Assembly (NCBI GenBank): GCA_945875635.1 | Contig: CAMCLD010000022.1 | Location: 1 to 34,417 of the forward strand | Length of the DNA stretch: 34,417 bases | Direction: 5' to 3' | Origin: an uncultured Prevotella sp. | GTDB lineage: Bacteria; Bacteroidota; Bacteroidia; Bacteroidales; Bacteroidaceae | In this document: positions 1-7,999 of the stretch, in pieces | Layout of the letters: every line of letters begins with the position of its first letter | How positions within the stretch are numbered: the first letter of the stretch is position 1 | Notes under the pieces: model-generated | Database searches by the model: none | What the model was told of the DNA's origin: nothing | The model's input: the letters and a program-made list of their open reading frames with translations, nothing else | Position numbers and translations under genes: made by a program

Positions 1-1451
1 CAAGCAATGGTTCCATAACTGTTACTGCTCCAACCAATCAAGGTCAGCTCCGTGTCCTTGTCAAAGACTGGACAGGCGGCAAGGTTGGTGAAGACGGCAA
101 GTTCATCTATGAGACCACAGCAGTTGCTCATGGAGGTTCCGTGACCTTTGCAGACGAACCAGCTACGGAATTCTATACAGAGAATGACGCTGTGGGTCAG
201 CCATCTTTAAACTTCTCTCCAGCCGGAGGATCTTTCAAGACAGAGACCCTCAAAGTGACAGTATCTCTCAATGATGCTGCCGTAAGCGGGTGGTATCAGA
301 TAGGCGAGACAGGCTCAAAAGTTGAGTTCAACAGCACCTCCACCTTCACCATAGGTGCAGACATGAGCTATGGACAGAGTGTGACGGTTTATTATGGTGC
401 GAAAGATGCGAGCGACAACGAGTTTACAGGCAGTGTCACCTACAAGAAAGTTGACCCTAACGCTGCCATAACCATATACGTGAAGGCACCTTCAGCTCCT
501 AATCTCTATGCATGGTCAACTGAGACTGGCACTTCAGTGAAACTAAACGGAGACTGGCCTGGAAAGACCATGACCGAGACGACTGTGGTGAATGGCGAAA
601 CATTCTATTGTCATACATTCTCAGACGTTGAGGTTCTCAATATCATTTTCAACAATAATGGAAGTAATAAGACAGCTGATATCGAGAATATCAAAGAGAC
701 AAGATTCTTCGAGTATGACGGCAATGGCAATTTCACCGACATCACATCCACCATACCTGTAGATCCTTCTGACGTGAGGGTGACAGCAGACAAGGAGAGC
801 GGTACTTATATTCAGAGTGTTGACGTGACACTGAGAGCAAGCCGCGCCAATGCCACCATCGTATATACCCTTGATGGCAGCGAGCCAAATGCTACCAGTC
901 AACAGGCTATAGGCAGCAAGAGATTCACGTTTACAGAGACCACCACTTTGAGAGCCGCAGCCCTTGTTGACGGCATCGTGAAGAATCCAGTATCTTACAC
1001 ATACACCATCAACAACGAATTAAAGAAATTCTATTGTTACATCGTGAATACAGCTAATTGGGACAAAGTATATTGTTATGCATGGAACGGAAGCAACAAG
1101 TATTGCGGAGATTGGCCGGGACAGCCATGTACCTTGGTTGAAACGAAACCAGACGGTACTACTTTATGGAAATGGGAGTATGATGGTACCGGTGGCTTCA
1201 CGGAAGCTCCAGCCATGATTATCTTCCACAATAACAATGGTCCCCAAACCAGCGATAAGACATTCGTCAACGGAGCATATTATAATTCAGCTGGAGATAT
1301 AGTCTCAGGCATCAATAATGTTACGACTCCGATGGCAAAGACCTATCGCGTATATACTCTTGACGGTCGTGTCATAAACAATGTCACATCGCTTAAGAAT
1401 CTGAACAAAGGCATCTACCTCGTCAACGGCAAGAAGATGGTGATAAGATAA
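1..1451 (+). CDS. C-terminal part of a secreted starch-binding protein (probably alpha-amylase family), 5' truncated
   Basis: The frame is open from base 3 to the TAA at 1449-1451, so the start lies outside the window. Visible parts in order: a beta-sandwich region (about 190-460); a CBM26-like starch-binding module (about 470-750) with 'YAWST..G' and 'NGDWPGKTM'; a chitobiase/hexosaminidase C-terminal-like module (about 770-1010) with 'TLDGSEPNATS'; a second CBM26-like module (about 1020-1300) with 'CYAWNGS' and 'CGDWPGQPC'; and a C-terminal tail ending 'GIYLVNGKKMVIR', of the kind seen on exported Bacteroidales proteins. In Prevotella this module order commonly follows a GH13 catalytic domain, but no catalytic part is visible, so the enzyme class is inference. 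It is probably an extracellular or cell-surface protein that binds starch-like glucans. The gene converges on the Nudix gene and ends in a strong hairpin. Confidence 0.75.
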   Translation, partial: SNGSITVTAPTNQGQLRVLVKDWTGGKVGEDGKFIYETTAVAHGGSVTFADEPATEFYTENDAVGQPSLNFSPAGGSFKTETLKVTVSLNDAAVSGWYQIGETGSKVEFNSTSTFTIGADMSYGQSVTVYYGAKDASDNEFTGSVTYKKVDPNAAITIYVKAPSAPNLYAWSTETGTSVKLNGDWPGKTMTETTVVNGETFYCHTFSDVEVLNIIFNNNGSNKTADIENIKETRFFEYDGNGNFTDITSTIPVDPSDVRVTADKESGTYIQSVDVTLRASRANATIVYTLDGSEPNATSQQAIGSKRFTFTETTTLRAAALVDGIVKNPVSYTYTINNELKKFYCYIVNTANWDKVYCYAWNGSNKYCGDWPGQPCTLVETKPDGTTLWKWEYDGTGGFTEAPAMIIFHNNNGPQTSDKTFVNGAYYNSAGDIVSGINNVTTPMAKTYRVYTLDGRVINNVTSLKNLNKGIYLVNGKKMVIR

Positions 1452-1458
1452 AACTGAA

Positions 1459-1492
1459 AGAGGGCATGTCTGAGACATGCCCTCTTGTTGTT
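1459..1492 (+). terminator. Rho-independent terminator after the starch-binding gene
   Basis: A perfect 12-bp stem (1459-1470 with 1474-1485) closes a TGA loop and is followed by a T-rich stretch. It lies 7 bases past the stop at 1451 and could also serve the converging Nudix gene. Confidence 0.85.
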
Positions 1493-1511
1493 TACACTCT
1501 AATTAATTTAA

Positions 1512-2039
1512 CTACCAATTATTCTCATCGTCCAGGAACCGCCTTACTGCATTCCTAATGGAACGCAGTCCGAAAAGTTCGGTCTTTATATCTCCACGTG
1601 AGAGCCACATCAGCTCGGAAGCATCGTCATCCGCTTTCGACACGGCGACATTCTCGACCTCACACCTGAAGAACGAGTCCAAAGTAGGGATGTCAAAGTC
1701 GCTGTACCTGTACTTGTTTGGTTCACTGAACATATACTCACATGAAGTGACATGCATTGACGTTTCCTCTTCCACCTCCCGGACGATTGCCTGTTCCAGT
1801 CTTTCTCCTATATCGCAAAAGCCACCAGGAAGGTCAATCGTTCCCTTGCCTGGTTCCTTAGCTCTTATGACGACAAGCAGTTTCTTTTCGCTGTCCTGAA
1901 TAAATGCCGCCACTGCGCTGCTGGGGTTGATGTAGTATTCAAACCCACAATTCTCACAGCGTTTACTCTTATTGTCGTTGTCCCTGAAATGCGAGCTGCC
2001 GCACACAGGACAGAATCTGAATTTCTCCAACGGATGCAT
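1512..2039 (-). CDS. Nudix hydrolase with N-terminal zinc ribbon
   Basis: About 175 residues. The N-terminus has a zinc ribbon (CPVC and, 18 residues on, CENC), followed by a Nudix fold. The Nudix box is GGFCDIGE, seven residues, then REVEEET. It fits the G-x5-E-x7-RE-U-x-EE pattern, except that the usual Gly near the end is Ser. Zinc-ribbon Nudix proteins of this shape resemble NudC-like or ADP-ribose pyrophosphatase-like enzymes that hydrolyse nucleoside diphosphates linked to another group; the exact substrate cannot be read here. I chose the ATG at 2039 because it sits just before the zinc ribbon. A GTG at 2051 is the alternative and would overlap the upstream stop, so coupling to the sialate esterase gene is likely either way. 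Confidence 0.88.
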   Translation of the reverse strand: MHPLEKFRFCPVCGSSHFRDNDNKSKRCENCGFEYYINPSSAVAAFIQDSEKKLLVVIRAKEPGKGTIDLPGGFCDIGERLEQAIVREVEEETSMHVTSCEYMFSEPNKYRYSDFDIPTLDSFFRCEVENVAVSKADDDASELMWLSRGDIKTELFGLRSIRNAVRRFLDDENNW

Positions 2040-2047
2040 AACACCTA

Positions 2048-3505
2048 TCACTTGTCAGTCCTGAAAGGGAATAGTGGTAGCATGGCAGCATTCTTCATAT
2101 TGCCAGGCTGGAAATTTCGGAAACAGTAGCGTACAGCCACAGGTTTCTCCACCTCCTTGGATGTCACGAATATAGTCTCATTGCGAGGGTCGTTGCCAGG
2201 CACCCAGAAATGGCCTGCCTCCGCCTTATGGAATACCATATCATCACCCGCCACTTCGAATCCTACAATATTGTTAAAGCGGCTGATAGCTCCATAGTCG
2301 CCTGTCAGTTTCACATAACATGTGTCACCCTGGATAAACATTTCCTTATAGCGTGGACTCTCATACCAAACGCCCTTCAGACCATAGTTTCTGTTGAGCG
2401 CAACATATCCGAGCCTTTCACCCACCTGTCTCTTCTGGCATGGATGAATCTGTGTTGTCTCATAGTCATATACAAGGTCATTTGTACATACTATCTGGCT
2501 GTTTGGAATGATATCCATTGCCCTGAGCTGCTGCTCCCTCAACAATGCACCGCTTATACCATCGGGATTGTCACCATCGTAAGCATAAGGGGCAATCTGC
2601 ACGAAATAGAAAGGAATCTCGCCCAATGCAAACTGGCTGCGCCATTGCTCCACGAGAAGTTTCAAACGCTCCGAATACTGATTGCCTGGGTCTCCCACAT
2701 TGGAACAACCCTGATAGTAAATAATTCCTTTCACCGTGAAATTGAGTATGGGATTAAAAGTGCCATTTCCCCATACCAAAGGACGGAGATAGTCCCACTC
2801 GAACTTGCCAACCATTTTTACAGAATCGAGAATCTCATCAGTATGCTTGCGAAGATTGTCCTCTGTAAGCCAGCTCTCCACGCGTGTACCCCCCTTGTTT
2901 GCCTCTATCAGACCAACAGGTATGTCAAGAGCCTTATGCAGAAGACGTCCAAAGAAATAGCCAGTGGCTGATGCGTCAGACACTGTGCCCATATCAATGC
3001 TCTTCCATTGACACTGTGCATCCTCCAACGGAGTCATAGACATGACACTTGGTATTTTTACATAATGCACACCATTATGGTTAGCGGCATCTATCACAAC
3101 ATCGTTATAACCTTCCACAGGACAGTTGCCAAATCCCTTGACAGGCATCTCCATGTTACTCTGTCCGGCACACACCCATACTTCACCGGATAGGACATTG
3201 CTTACCATTACTGCCCCCTCGCCATCGTCAAAACTAATGGTATATGGGGTATATCCCGCCTTTGGTGTTGCAACCTTCACCATCCATTTACCGTCACTTC
3301 CAACCTTGGTACGATAAACCTTGTCCGACCATGACGGAGAAATGCTTACCGTCTTTCCCTTGGCTGCCCATCCCCATAAACGCACATCCGAATTCTGCTG
3401 CAGAACCATATTGTCTGATATAAGATGCGGCAGTCTCACTTTTGCCTCAACATTTGCAATAGTTGTTAATGCAATAGCTGAAATAATTAAAAATCGTTTA
3501 CACAT
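2048..3505 (-). CDS. Sialate O-acetylesterase, exported
   Basis: 485 residues from the ATG at 3505. The N-terminus is a signal peptide (basic MCKR, then a hydrophobic run to about residue 21). The SASA/SGNH esterase signature follows: AGQSNMEM with Ser116 as the likely nucleophile, and near the C-terminus an 'IHPCQKRQVGERLG' block that carries the catalytic His in this family. Length is normal. Family members remove acetyl groups from O-acetylated sialic acids or related acetylated glycans, usually outside the inner membrane. An in-frame ATG 27 bases upstream would put nine polar residues before the signal peptide, so it is less likely. The gene is the first of a two-gene unit with the Nudix gene and is divergent from the esterase at 3586. 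Confidence 0.9.
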   Translation of the reverse strand: MCKRFLIISAIALTTIANVEAKVRLPHLISDNMVLQQNSDVRLWGWAAKGKTVSISPSWSDKVYRTKVGSDGKWMVKVATPKAGYTPYTISFDDGEGAVMVSNVLSGEVWVCAGQSNMEMPVKGFGNCPVEGYNDVVIDAANHNGVHYVKIPSVMSMTPLEDAQCQWKSIDMGTVSDASATGYFFGRLLHKALDIPVGLIEANKGGTRVESWLTEDNLRKHTDEILDSVKMVGKFEWDYLRPLVWGNGTFNPILNFTVKGIIYYQGCSNVGDPGNQYSERLKLLVEQWRSQFALGEIPFYFVQIAPYAYDGDNPDGISGALLREQQLRAMDIIPNSQIVCTNDLVYDYETTQIHPCQKRQVGERLGYVALNRNYGLKGVWYESPRYKEMFIQGDTCYVKLTGDYGAISRFNNIVGFEVAGDDMVFHKAEAGHFWVPGNDPRNETIFVTSKEVEKPVAVRYCFRNFQPGNMKNAAMLPLFPFRTDK

Positions 3506-3549
3506 AATTGCTTTGTTTGTTTCATGATGCAATATTACAAAAAAATGTT

Positions 3550-3557
3550 TATCTTTG
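3550..3557 (+). promoter_or_regulatory. Bacteroidetes -7 box (TATCTTTG) for the secreted esterase
   Basis: TATCTTTG fits the Bacteroidetes -7 consensus TAnnTTTG and lies 28 bases before the ATG at 3586. I see no good TTTG -33 box at the usual spacing; the nearest is about 30 bp upstream (3516-3519). Confidence 0.6.
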
Positions 3558-3585
3558 CAACGAAAAAGACAAAAAAAACATAATC

Positions 3586-4410
3586 ATGAAAACAAGAATA
3601 TCAGCAACCATATTTTTCCTCACTCTCATAGTCGTTTGCGCCACAGCACAGAAGACATTCCAAATGAACCTCTACCAAGGCAAACCTCCTGTTAAAGGAG
3701 ACGACAAGCAAGACACGGCAAAAGTCATTGTGTATCTTCCAAGCGAGAAAGAGGCAACGGGAAGAGCTGTGGTAATATGTCCAGGTGGAGGCTACGAGCA
3801 TCTCGCCATGAAGAAAGAGGGTACAGACTGGGGCGAATTCTTCCAGAACATGGGTATTGCAGCTGTCGTGCTTAAATATAGGATGCCTCATGGCGACGCT
3901 GACGTCCCTGTGAGTGATGCAGAGAATGCCATACGCCTGCTTAGGATGAACTCACAGAGATGGAAAATAAGCAACAACGACATTGGCATTATGGGATTCT
4001 CTGCCGGAGGACATCTTGCCTCTACCGTTGCCACCCAGTCCAAGGGTGACGCAGCTCCTAACTTCCAGATATTATTCTATCCCGTCATCACAATGATGGA
4101 AGGCTACACTCACGAAGGCTCAAGGCTTAACCTCCTTGGCAAGAAGCCATCCAAGAAGGATGAAAGGAAATACAGCAGCGACATGCATGTCACAAGGAAC
4201 ACTCCCAAGGCTTTCATTGCCTTGAGTGACGACGACCGTTCCGTGCCTCCTGCCAACGGCGTGAATTATTACATGGAACTATACCGCAACGATGTAGAGG
4301 CGAGTCTGTTCGTTTATCCTACCGGTGGACACGGATGGGGTTCCAACATGGGCTTCAGGCATCATCTTGAAATGCAGCTCAACCTACAGTCGTGGCTTAA
4401 GAGTTTCTAA
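3586..4410 (+). CDS. Secreted alpha/beta-hydrolase esterase
   Basis: 274 residues from the ATG at 3586. The first 21 residues form a signal peptide ending ATAQ. The alpha/beta-hydrolase core is clear: a PGGGY oxyanion-hole segment at 66-70, the nucleophile elbow GFSAG with Ser139, an acidic stretch around 215-217 and the late His at 249 in 'GGHGWG'. This layout matches the BD-FAE/acetyl-xylan-esterase-like group common in gut Bacteroidales, which removes acyl groups from plant or host glycans. The exact acyl substrate is not readable. It is divergent from the sialate O-acetylesterase, and both products carry signal peptides, so the pair may work together on acylated glycans. That link is inference. 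Confidence 0.85.
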   Translation: MKTRISATIFFLTLIVVCATAQKTFQMNLYQGKPPVKGDDKQDTAKVIVYLPSEKEATGRAVVICPGGGYEHLAMKKEGTDWGEFFQNMGIAAVVLKYRMPHGDADVPVSDAENAIRLLRMNSQRWKISNNDIGIMGFSAGGHLASTVATQSKGDAAPNFQILFYPVITMMEGYTHEGSRLNLLGKKPSKKDERKYSSDMHVTRNTPKAFIALSDDDRSVPPANGVNYYMELYRNDVEASLFVYPTGGHGWGSNMGFRHHLEMQLNLQSWLKSF

Positions 4411-4577
4411 GATGAATACCAATGCCGTTGAGATAATAAGAATTTAATTCTATCGTTCTATCTCCTTCGTCAGGAAACCGTCTATGGTGCCTTTCTCTGA
4501 CGAGGTTGTAAATCAAGCCCGTCTTACCAACATAGACCGTTCCACTCCCTTTGCTTATCTATACTTTTGCGCTTACA

Positions 4578-4614
4578 GTGCGTGCTGTTTACTATATTCG
4601 CTGAACAGTTACTA
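4578..4614 (+). repeat. Interspersed repeat fragment (copy 1 of a family)
   Basis: Resembles 31272-31310: both have a GCGTGCTG core, then TTTAC/CTTAC, and end in GAACAGTTACTA. It belongs to the scattered intergenic repeat family also seen near 13.1 kb and 31.2 kb. Confidence 0.55.
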
Positions 4615-4678
4615 ATTCAAGTGCGTTAAAAAAAATAAAAATATTCATATATAATAAGGAGTAAGCAAAAGTTTTTCT

Positions 4679-4686
4679 TACTTTTG
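4679..4686 (+). promoter_or_regulatory. Promoter-like -7 box (TACTTTTG) far from any gene
   Basis: TACTTTTG followed by CGCCC fits the Bacteroidetes -7 consensus. It is 363 bases before topA, so it would give topA a long leader or drive a small RNA. A short palindrome (GTAAG...CTTAC, 4661-4681) overlaps it. No clear -33 box. Confidence 0.4.
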
Positions 4687-4825
4687 CGCCCTTGAAACAG
4701 AGAATGTAGTGGTGCAAAGGGGTAAGTTCCTTAAAGGAGCTATTATGCCAATGCACATACTTCTCATAACTCCTTATAACTCCTAAAGTAGAGCAAATGC
4801 GAAACTTAAAGGAAGGCAAGAAAGA

Positions 4826-4858
4826 AGTTATGCTGGTGAGTTATGCTGGTGAGTTATG
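4826..4858 (+). repeat. 13-bp tandem repeat
   Basis: AGTTATGCTGGTG occurs twice head to tail (4826-4838, 4839-4851), followed by a partial third copy. Confidence 0.8.
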
Positions 4859-5048
4859 ATAAGCCAATACCCGTCAATAATCAATAATCAGCAATTAACA
4901 ATCAGTAATCAAATACCCTTTCAGGGGTGAAACATTTGGCTCCTTTTTAACTTCCTAAGCGACCAAAGGGAGCGATAACTCCTTATAACTCCTTTTAACT
5001 ACAGAAGTTGAGCAAATGCGAAACTTGAATTAAAATGATATAACTTAT

Positions 5049-7403
5049 ATGCAAGACAACCTGGTGATTGTGGAGAGCCCTGCTAAGGCAAAGACTATAG
5101 AGAAATTTCTCGGAGATGACTTCAAGGTCATGTCCAGCTATGGACATATCAGAGACTTGAAGCGCAAAGGTCTGAGCATAGACACGTCATCTCTTATGCC
5201 GGACTACGAGATTCCCGACGACAAGAAAAAGATTGTAAGCGAACTGAAGAAGAATGCCAAGGCTGCAAAGAAAGTATGGCTCGCATCCGATGAGGACCGC
5301 GAGGGAGAAGCCATATCATGGCACCTTTGCGAAGTGTTGGGCCTTGACGAGAAAAGTACAAGCCGCATTGTATTCCACGAGATAACGAAACCGGCAATCC
5401 TGAAGGCTATTGAGAGTCCGAGACACATAGACATGAACCTTGTCAACGCACAGCAAGCAAGAAGAATCCTCGACAGGATAGTGGGTTTCAAATTGTCACC
5501 TGTGTTGTGGCGCAAGGTAAGGCCCTCTCTCTCTGCCGGAAGGGTACAGAGTGTTGCCGTAAGACTCATTGTAGAAAGGGAAAGGGAAATACAGAATTTC
5601 AAGTGTGAGCCATACTATAGAGTCTCCGCAACATTCATTCCACAGGGAGACGACAGCGGAAAAGCAGAGATAAAGGCAGACCTATCCATAAGATACAAGA
5701 CACGCCAGGAAGCTCTCGATTTCCTTGAAAGATGCAAAGAAGCATGTTTCAAGGTGACAAGCATAGCAAAGAAGCCATTGCTTAGGACACCACCACCACC
5801 ATTCACCACTTCAACACTGCAACAAGAAGCCGCAAGGAAGCTCGGTTTCTCCGTAAGCCAGACCATGCGTGTGGCACAGAGACTGTATGAGAACGGACTT
5901 ATCACATACATGCGTACTGACAGCGTCAATCTCTCGTCGCTGTGCATCAATGCGAGCAGGCAGGAGATAGTGAACCTCTACGGTGATGAATACAGCAAGG
6001 CAAGGCAGTATCACACAAGCTCCAAAGGAGCGCAAGAAGCCCACGAGGCAATAAGGCCCACATACATGAGCAACCTCCACATAAAGGGAGAGAGACAGGA
6101 CCAGAAACTCTACGACCTCATCTGGAAACGTACAGTGGCTTCGCAGATGGCTGACGCAAAGGTAGAGAAGACAACTATTACAATAGACATAGAGAACGCT
6201 GACGGCAGTTTGTTGGACACAGCCGAGAACATCACATTCATAGCGACGGGAGAAGTCATAAGGTTCGATGGCTTCATGAAAGCATACCATGAGTCAACAG
6301 ACGAGGACACCGACAAAGAGAATGGAATGAACCACCTGCCGACCGTCAGAGATGGAGAAATGCTAAAGGCTCTCGACATATCGAGTACGGAGAGATTCTC
6401 ACAGGGTCCGGCAAGATACACCGAGGCATCGCTCGTGCATAAGATGGAAGAGCTTGGAATAGGACGACCATCTACCTATGCTCCAACCATTTCCACCATC
6501 CAGCAGAGGGAATATGTAGTACGAGGCGACAAAAAAGGCGAAAACCGTGAATACACCATCGACACCTTGAAGGACAATGCCATCTCCACAAAGGTATTGT
6601 CTGAAGTCATAGGCTCAGACAGGGGAAAACTCATACCTACCGACACAGGCATCGTAGTGAACGATTTCCTGATGGAGAACTTCAAGGAGATTATGGACTA
6701 TAACTTCACAGCCAACATAGAACAGGAGTTTGACAAGATTGCCGAGGGAAAGGAAGATTGGACCAAGGAGATGAAACGCTTCTACGACAAGTTTGACCCT
6801 GAGGTGGAGAAAGTAATCAACATGCGCAACGAACACAAGACAGGAGAGAGAATCCTCGGCGAGGAACCAGGCTCAGGCAAACCTGTACTTGCAAAAATAG
6901 GGCGTTTCGGCTCCATGATTCAGATTGGAGCTGCCGATGACAAGGAGAAACCGCGTTTCGCACAAATACCATCAGGAAAGAGCGTAGAGACGATAACCCT
7001 CGAAGAAGCACTCGAACTGTTCAAGCTACCACGAACAATAGGTGACTTCGAAGGCGACACCGTCACCATAGGAACAGGAAAGTTTGGTCCATACATCAAG
7101 CACGACGGCAAATACGTGTCTCTACCAAAGACTCTCGACCCTATGACGGTCACCCTTGAGGAGTCAATAGGCATTATCATTGACAAAAGGGAACAGGAGA
7201 AGAAACGCCACCTTAAAACATTCGAACAGGACAGCGACCTCGAAATAATGAACGGAAGGTATGGACCATACATCGAATACAAAGGCAAGAACTACCGTCT
7301 GCCAAAGGCAAGGCACGAGAAGGCTGCGGAAATGACCTACGAGGAATGCATGGAGATTGTAAACAGCCAGCCTGCCACAAAACCATCACGCCGTAAGAAA
7401 TAA
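5049..7403 (+). CDS. topA: DNA topoisomerase I (type IA)
   Basis: 784 residues. The N-terminal TOPRIM domain shows the catalytic Glu9 in 'VIVESPAKAKT' and the metal-binding acidic cluster D81-E-D83 in 'SDEDREGE'. The active-site tyrosine is Tyr287 in 'GLITYMRTDS'. The C-terminus carries topoisomerase IA C-terminal repeats ('GRFGSMIQIG', 'GKFGPYIKHDGKY', 'GRYGPYIEYKGKNY') rather than Cys4 zinc fingers, the usual form in Bacteroidetes. The enzyme relaxes negative supercoils in the cytoplasm by single-strand cutting through a 5'-phosphotyrosine. The start is the ATG directly before the conserved 'NLVIVES'. aroK follows after 4 bases, so the two are probably cotranscribed. Confidence 0.98.
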   Translation: MQDNLVIVESPAKAKTIEKFLGDDFKVMSSYGHIRDLKRKGLSIDTSSLMPDYEIPDDKKKIVSELKKNAKAAKKVWLASDEDREGEAISWHLCEVLGLDEKSTSRIVFHEITKPAILKAIESPRHIDMNLVNAQQARRILDRIVGFKLSPVLWRKVRPSLSAGRVQSVAVRLIVEREREIQNFKCEPYYRVSATFIPQGDDSGKAEIKADLSIRYKTRQEALDFLERCKEACFKVTSIAKKPLLRTPPPPFTTSTLQQEAARKLGFSVSQTMRVAQRLYENGLITYMRTDSVNLSSLCINASRQEIVNLYGDEYSKARQYHTSSKGAQEAHEAIRPTYMSNLHIKGERQDQKLYDLIWKRTVASQMADAKVEKTTITIDIENADGSLLDTAENITFIATGEVIRFDGFMKAYHESTDEDTDKENGMNHLPTVRDGEMLKALDISSTERFSQGPARYTEASLVHKMEELGIGRPSTYAPTISTIQQREYVVRGDKKGENREYTIDTLKDNAISTKVLSEVIGSDRGKLIPTDTGIVVNDFLMENFKEIMDYNFTANIEQEFDKIAEGKEDWTKEMKRFYDKFDPEVEKVINMRNEHKTGERILGEEPGSGKPVLAKIGRFGSMIQIGAADDKEKPRFAQIPSGKSVETITLEEALELFKLPRTIGDFEGDTVTIGTGKFGPYIKHDGKYVSLPKTLDPMTVTLEESIGIIIDKREQEKKRHLKTFEQDSDLEIMNGRYGPYIEYKGKNYRLPKARHEKAAEMTYEECMEIVNSQPATKPSRRKK

Positions 7404-7407
7404 AGCC

Positions 7408-7950
7408 ATGCCAAGAATAATACTCATAGGCTACATGGGAGCCGGCAAGACAACAGTAGGGAAAGCTCTGTCTAAAGAGACAGGCATTCCTTTCTACGAC
7501 CTCGACTGGTATATAGAGAGCAGGATGAGAAAAACCGTCAAGCAAATATTCGACGAGAAAGGTGAGGACGGTTTCCGCAAAATAGAGCATAACATGCTGC
7601 ACGAAGTGGCAGAGTTCGAGAATGTCATCATCAGCTGCGGTGGTGGCACTCCCTGCTTCTTTGACAACATGGAATATATCAACACACAGGGTGATTCCGT
7701 TTATCTCAAAGCCACTCCGGACGTGTTGTACAAACATCTGAAAATGGGCAAGTCTGTCAGACCACTACTCCTGAACAAGACACCCGAAGAGGTCAGCACA
7801 TTCATAACGGCACAGCTTGCTGAAAGGGAAAAATTCTATTCCAAGGCAAGACATATCCTCGATGTAAGCCTTATGGACAACTACGAGAAGATAAACATTA
7901 CCGTTGACAAGCTGAAAGCCATCTTAAACATCCCAGTTTCCACAAAATAA
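7408..7950 (+). CDS. aroK: Shikimate kinase
   Basis: 180 residues, a normal length. The Walker A loop GYMGAGKTT is at 8-16. 'DLDWYIE' and 'FRKIEHNML' form the shikimate-binding segments (the Asp and Arg of the family), 'CGGGTP' is the conserved glycine motif, and 'SVRPLL' lies in the lid. The enzyme phosphorylates the 3-hydroxyl of shikimate with ATP, a late step in chorismate and aromatic amino acid synthesis. It starts 4 bases after the topA stop, giving a topA-aroK transcription unit; speA follows after 49 bases. Confidence 0.96.
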   Translation: MPRIILIGYMGAGKTTVGKALSKETGIPFYDLDWYIESRMRKTVKQIFDEKGEDGFRKIEHNMLHEVAEFENVIISCGGGTPCFFDNMEYINTQGDSVYLKATPDVLYKHLKMGKSVRPLLLNKTPEEVSTFITAQLAEREKFYSKARHILDVSLMDNYEKINITVDKLKAILNIPVSTK

Positions 7951-7999
7951 CATAACCTACTAAAGTTGACAAGTTAACACCTTAAAAACCAATACAAGA

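Larger units (their letters stand above)
4411..5048 (+). other. Repeat-bearing intergenic region upstream of topA
   Basis: No convincing protein gene in 638 bases. The region holds an interspersed-repeat fragment (4578-4614), a promoter-like box (4679-4686), a 13-bp tandem repeat (4826-4858), and two diverged copies of a block reading 'ATAACTCCTTATAACTCCT', later 'GAGCAAATGCGAAACTT' (about 4770-4812 and 4974-5028). The second copy ends about 20 bases before the topA ATG, so it lies in the topA leader. Confidence 0.6.

Noticed and set aside
2210..2971. Long plus-strand frame of 253 codons opposite the sialate O-acetylesterase
   Set aside because: Mirror-frame artefact of a clear minus-strand gene; no family resemblance.
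4397..4560. A minus-strand frame of about 53 codons with 'GTVYVGKTGLIYNLVRERHH', faintly like a GIY-YIG nuclease
   Set aside because: No start codon, overlaps the esterase 3' end, and the resemblance is limited to a few residues.
4592..4819. Minus-strand frame of 75 codons upstream of topA
   Set aside because: Runs across repeats and the promoter-like box; composition looks non-coding.
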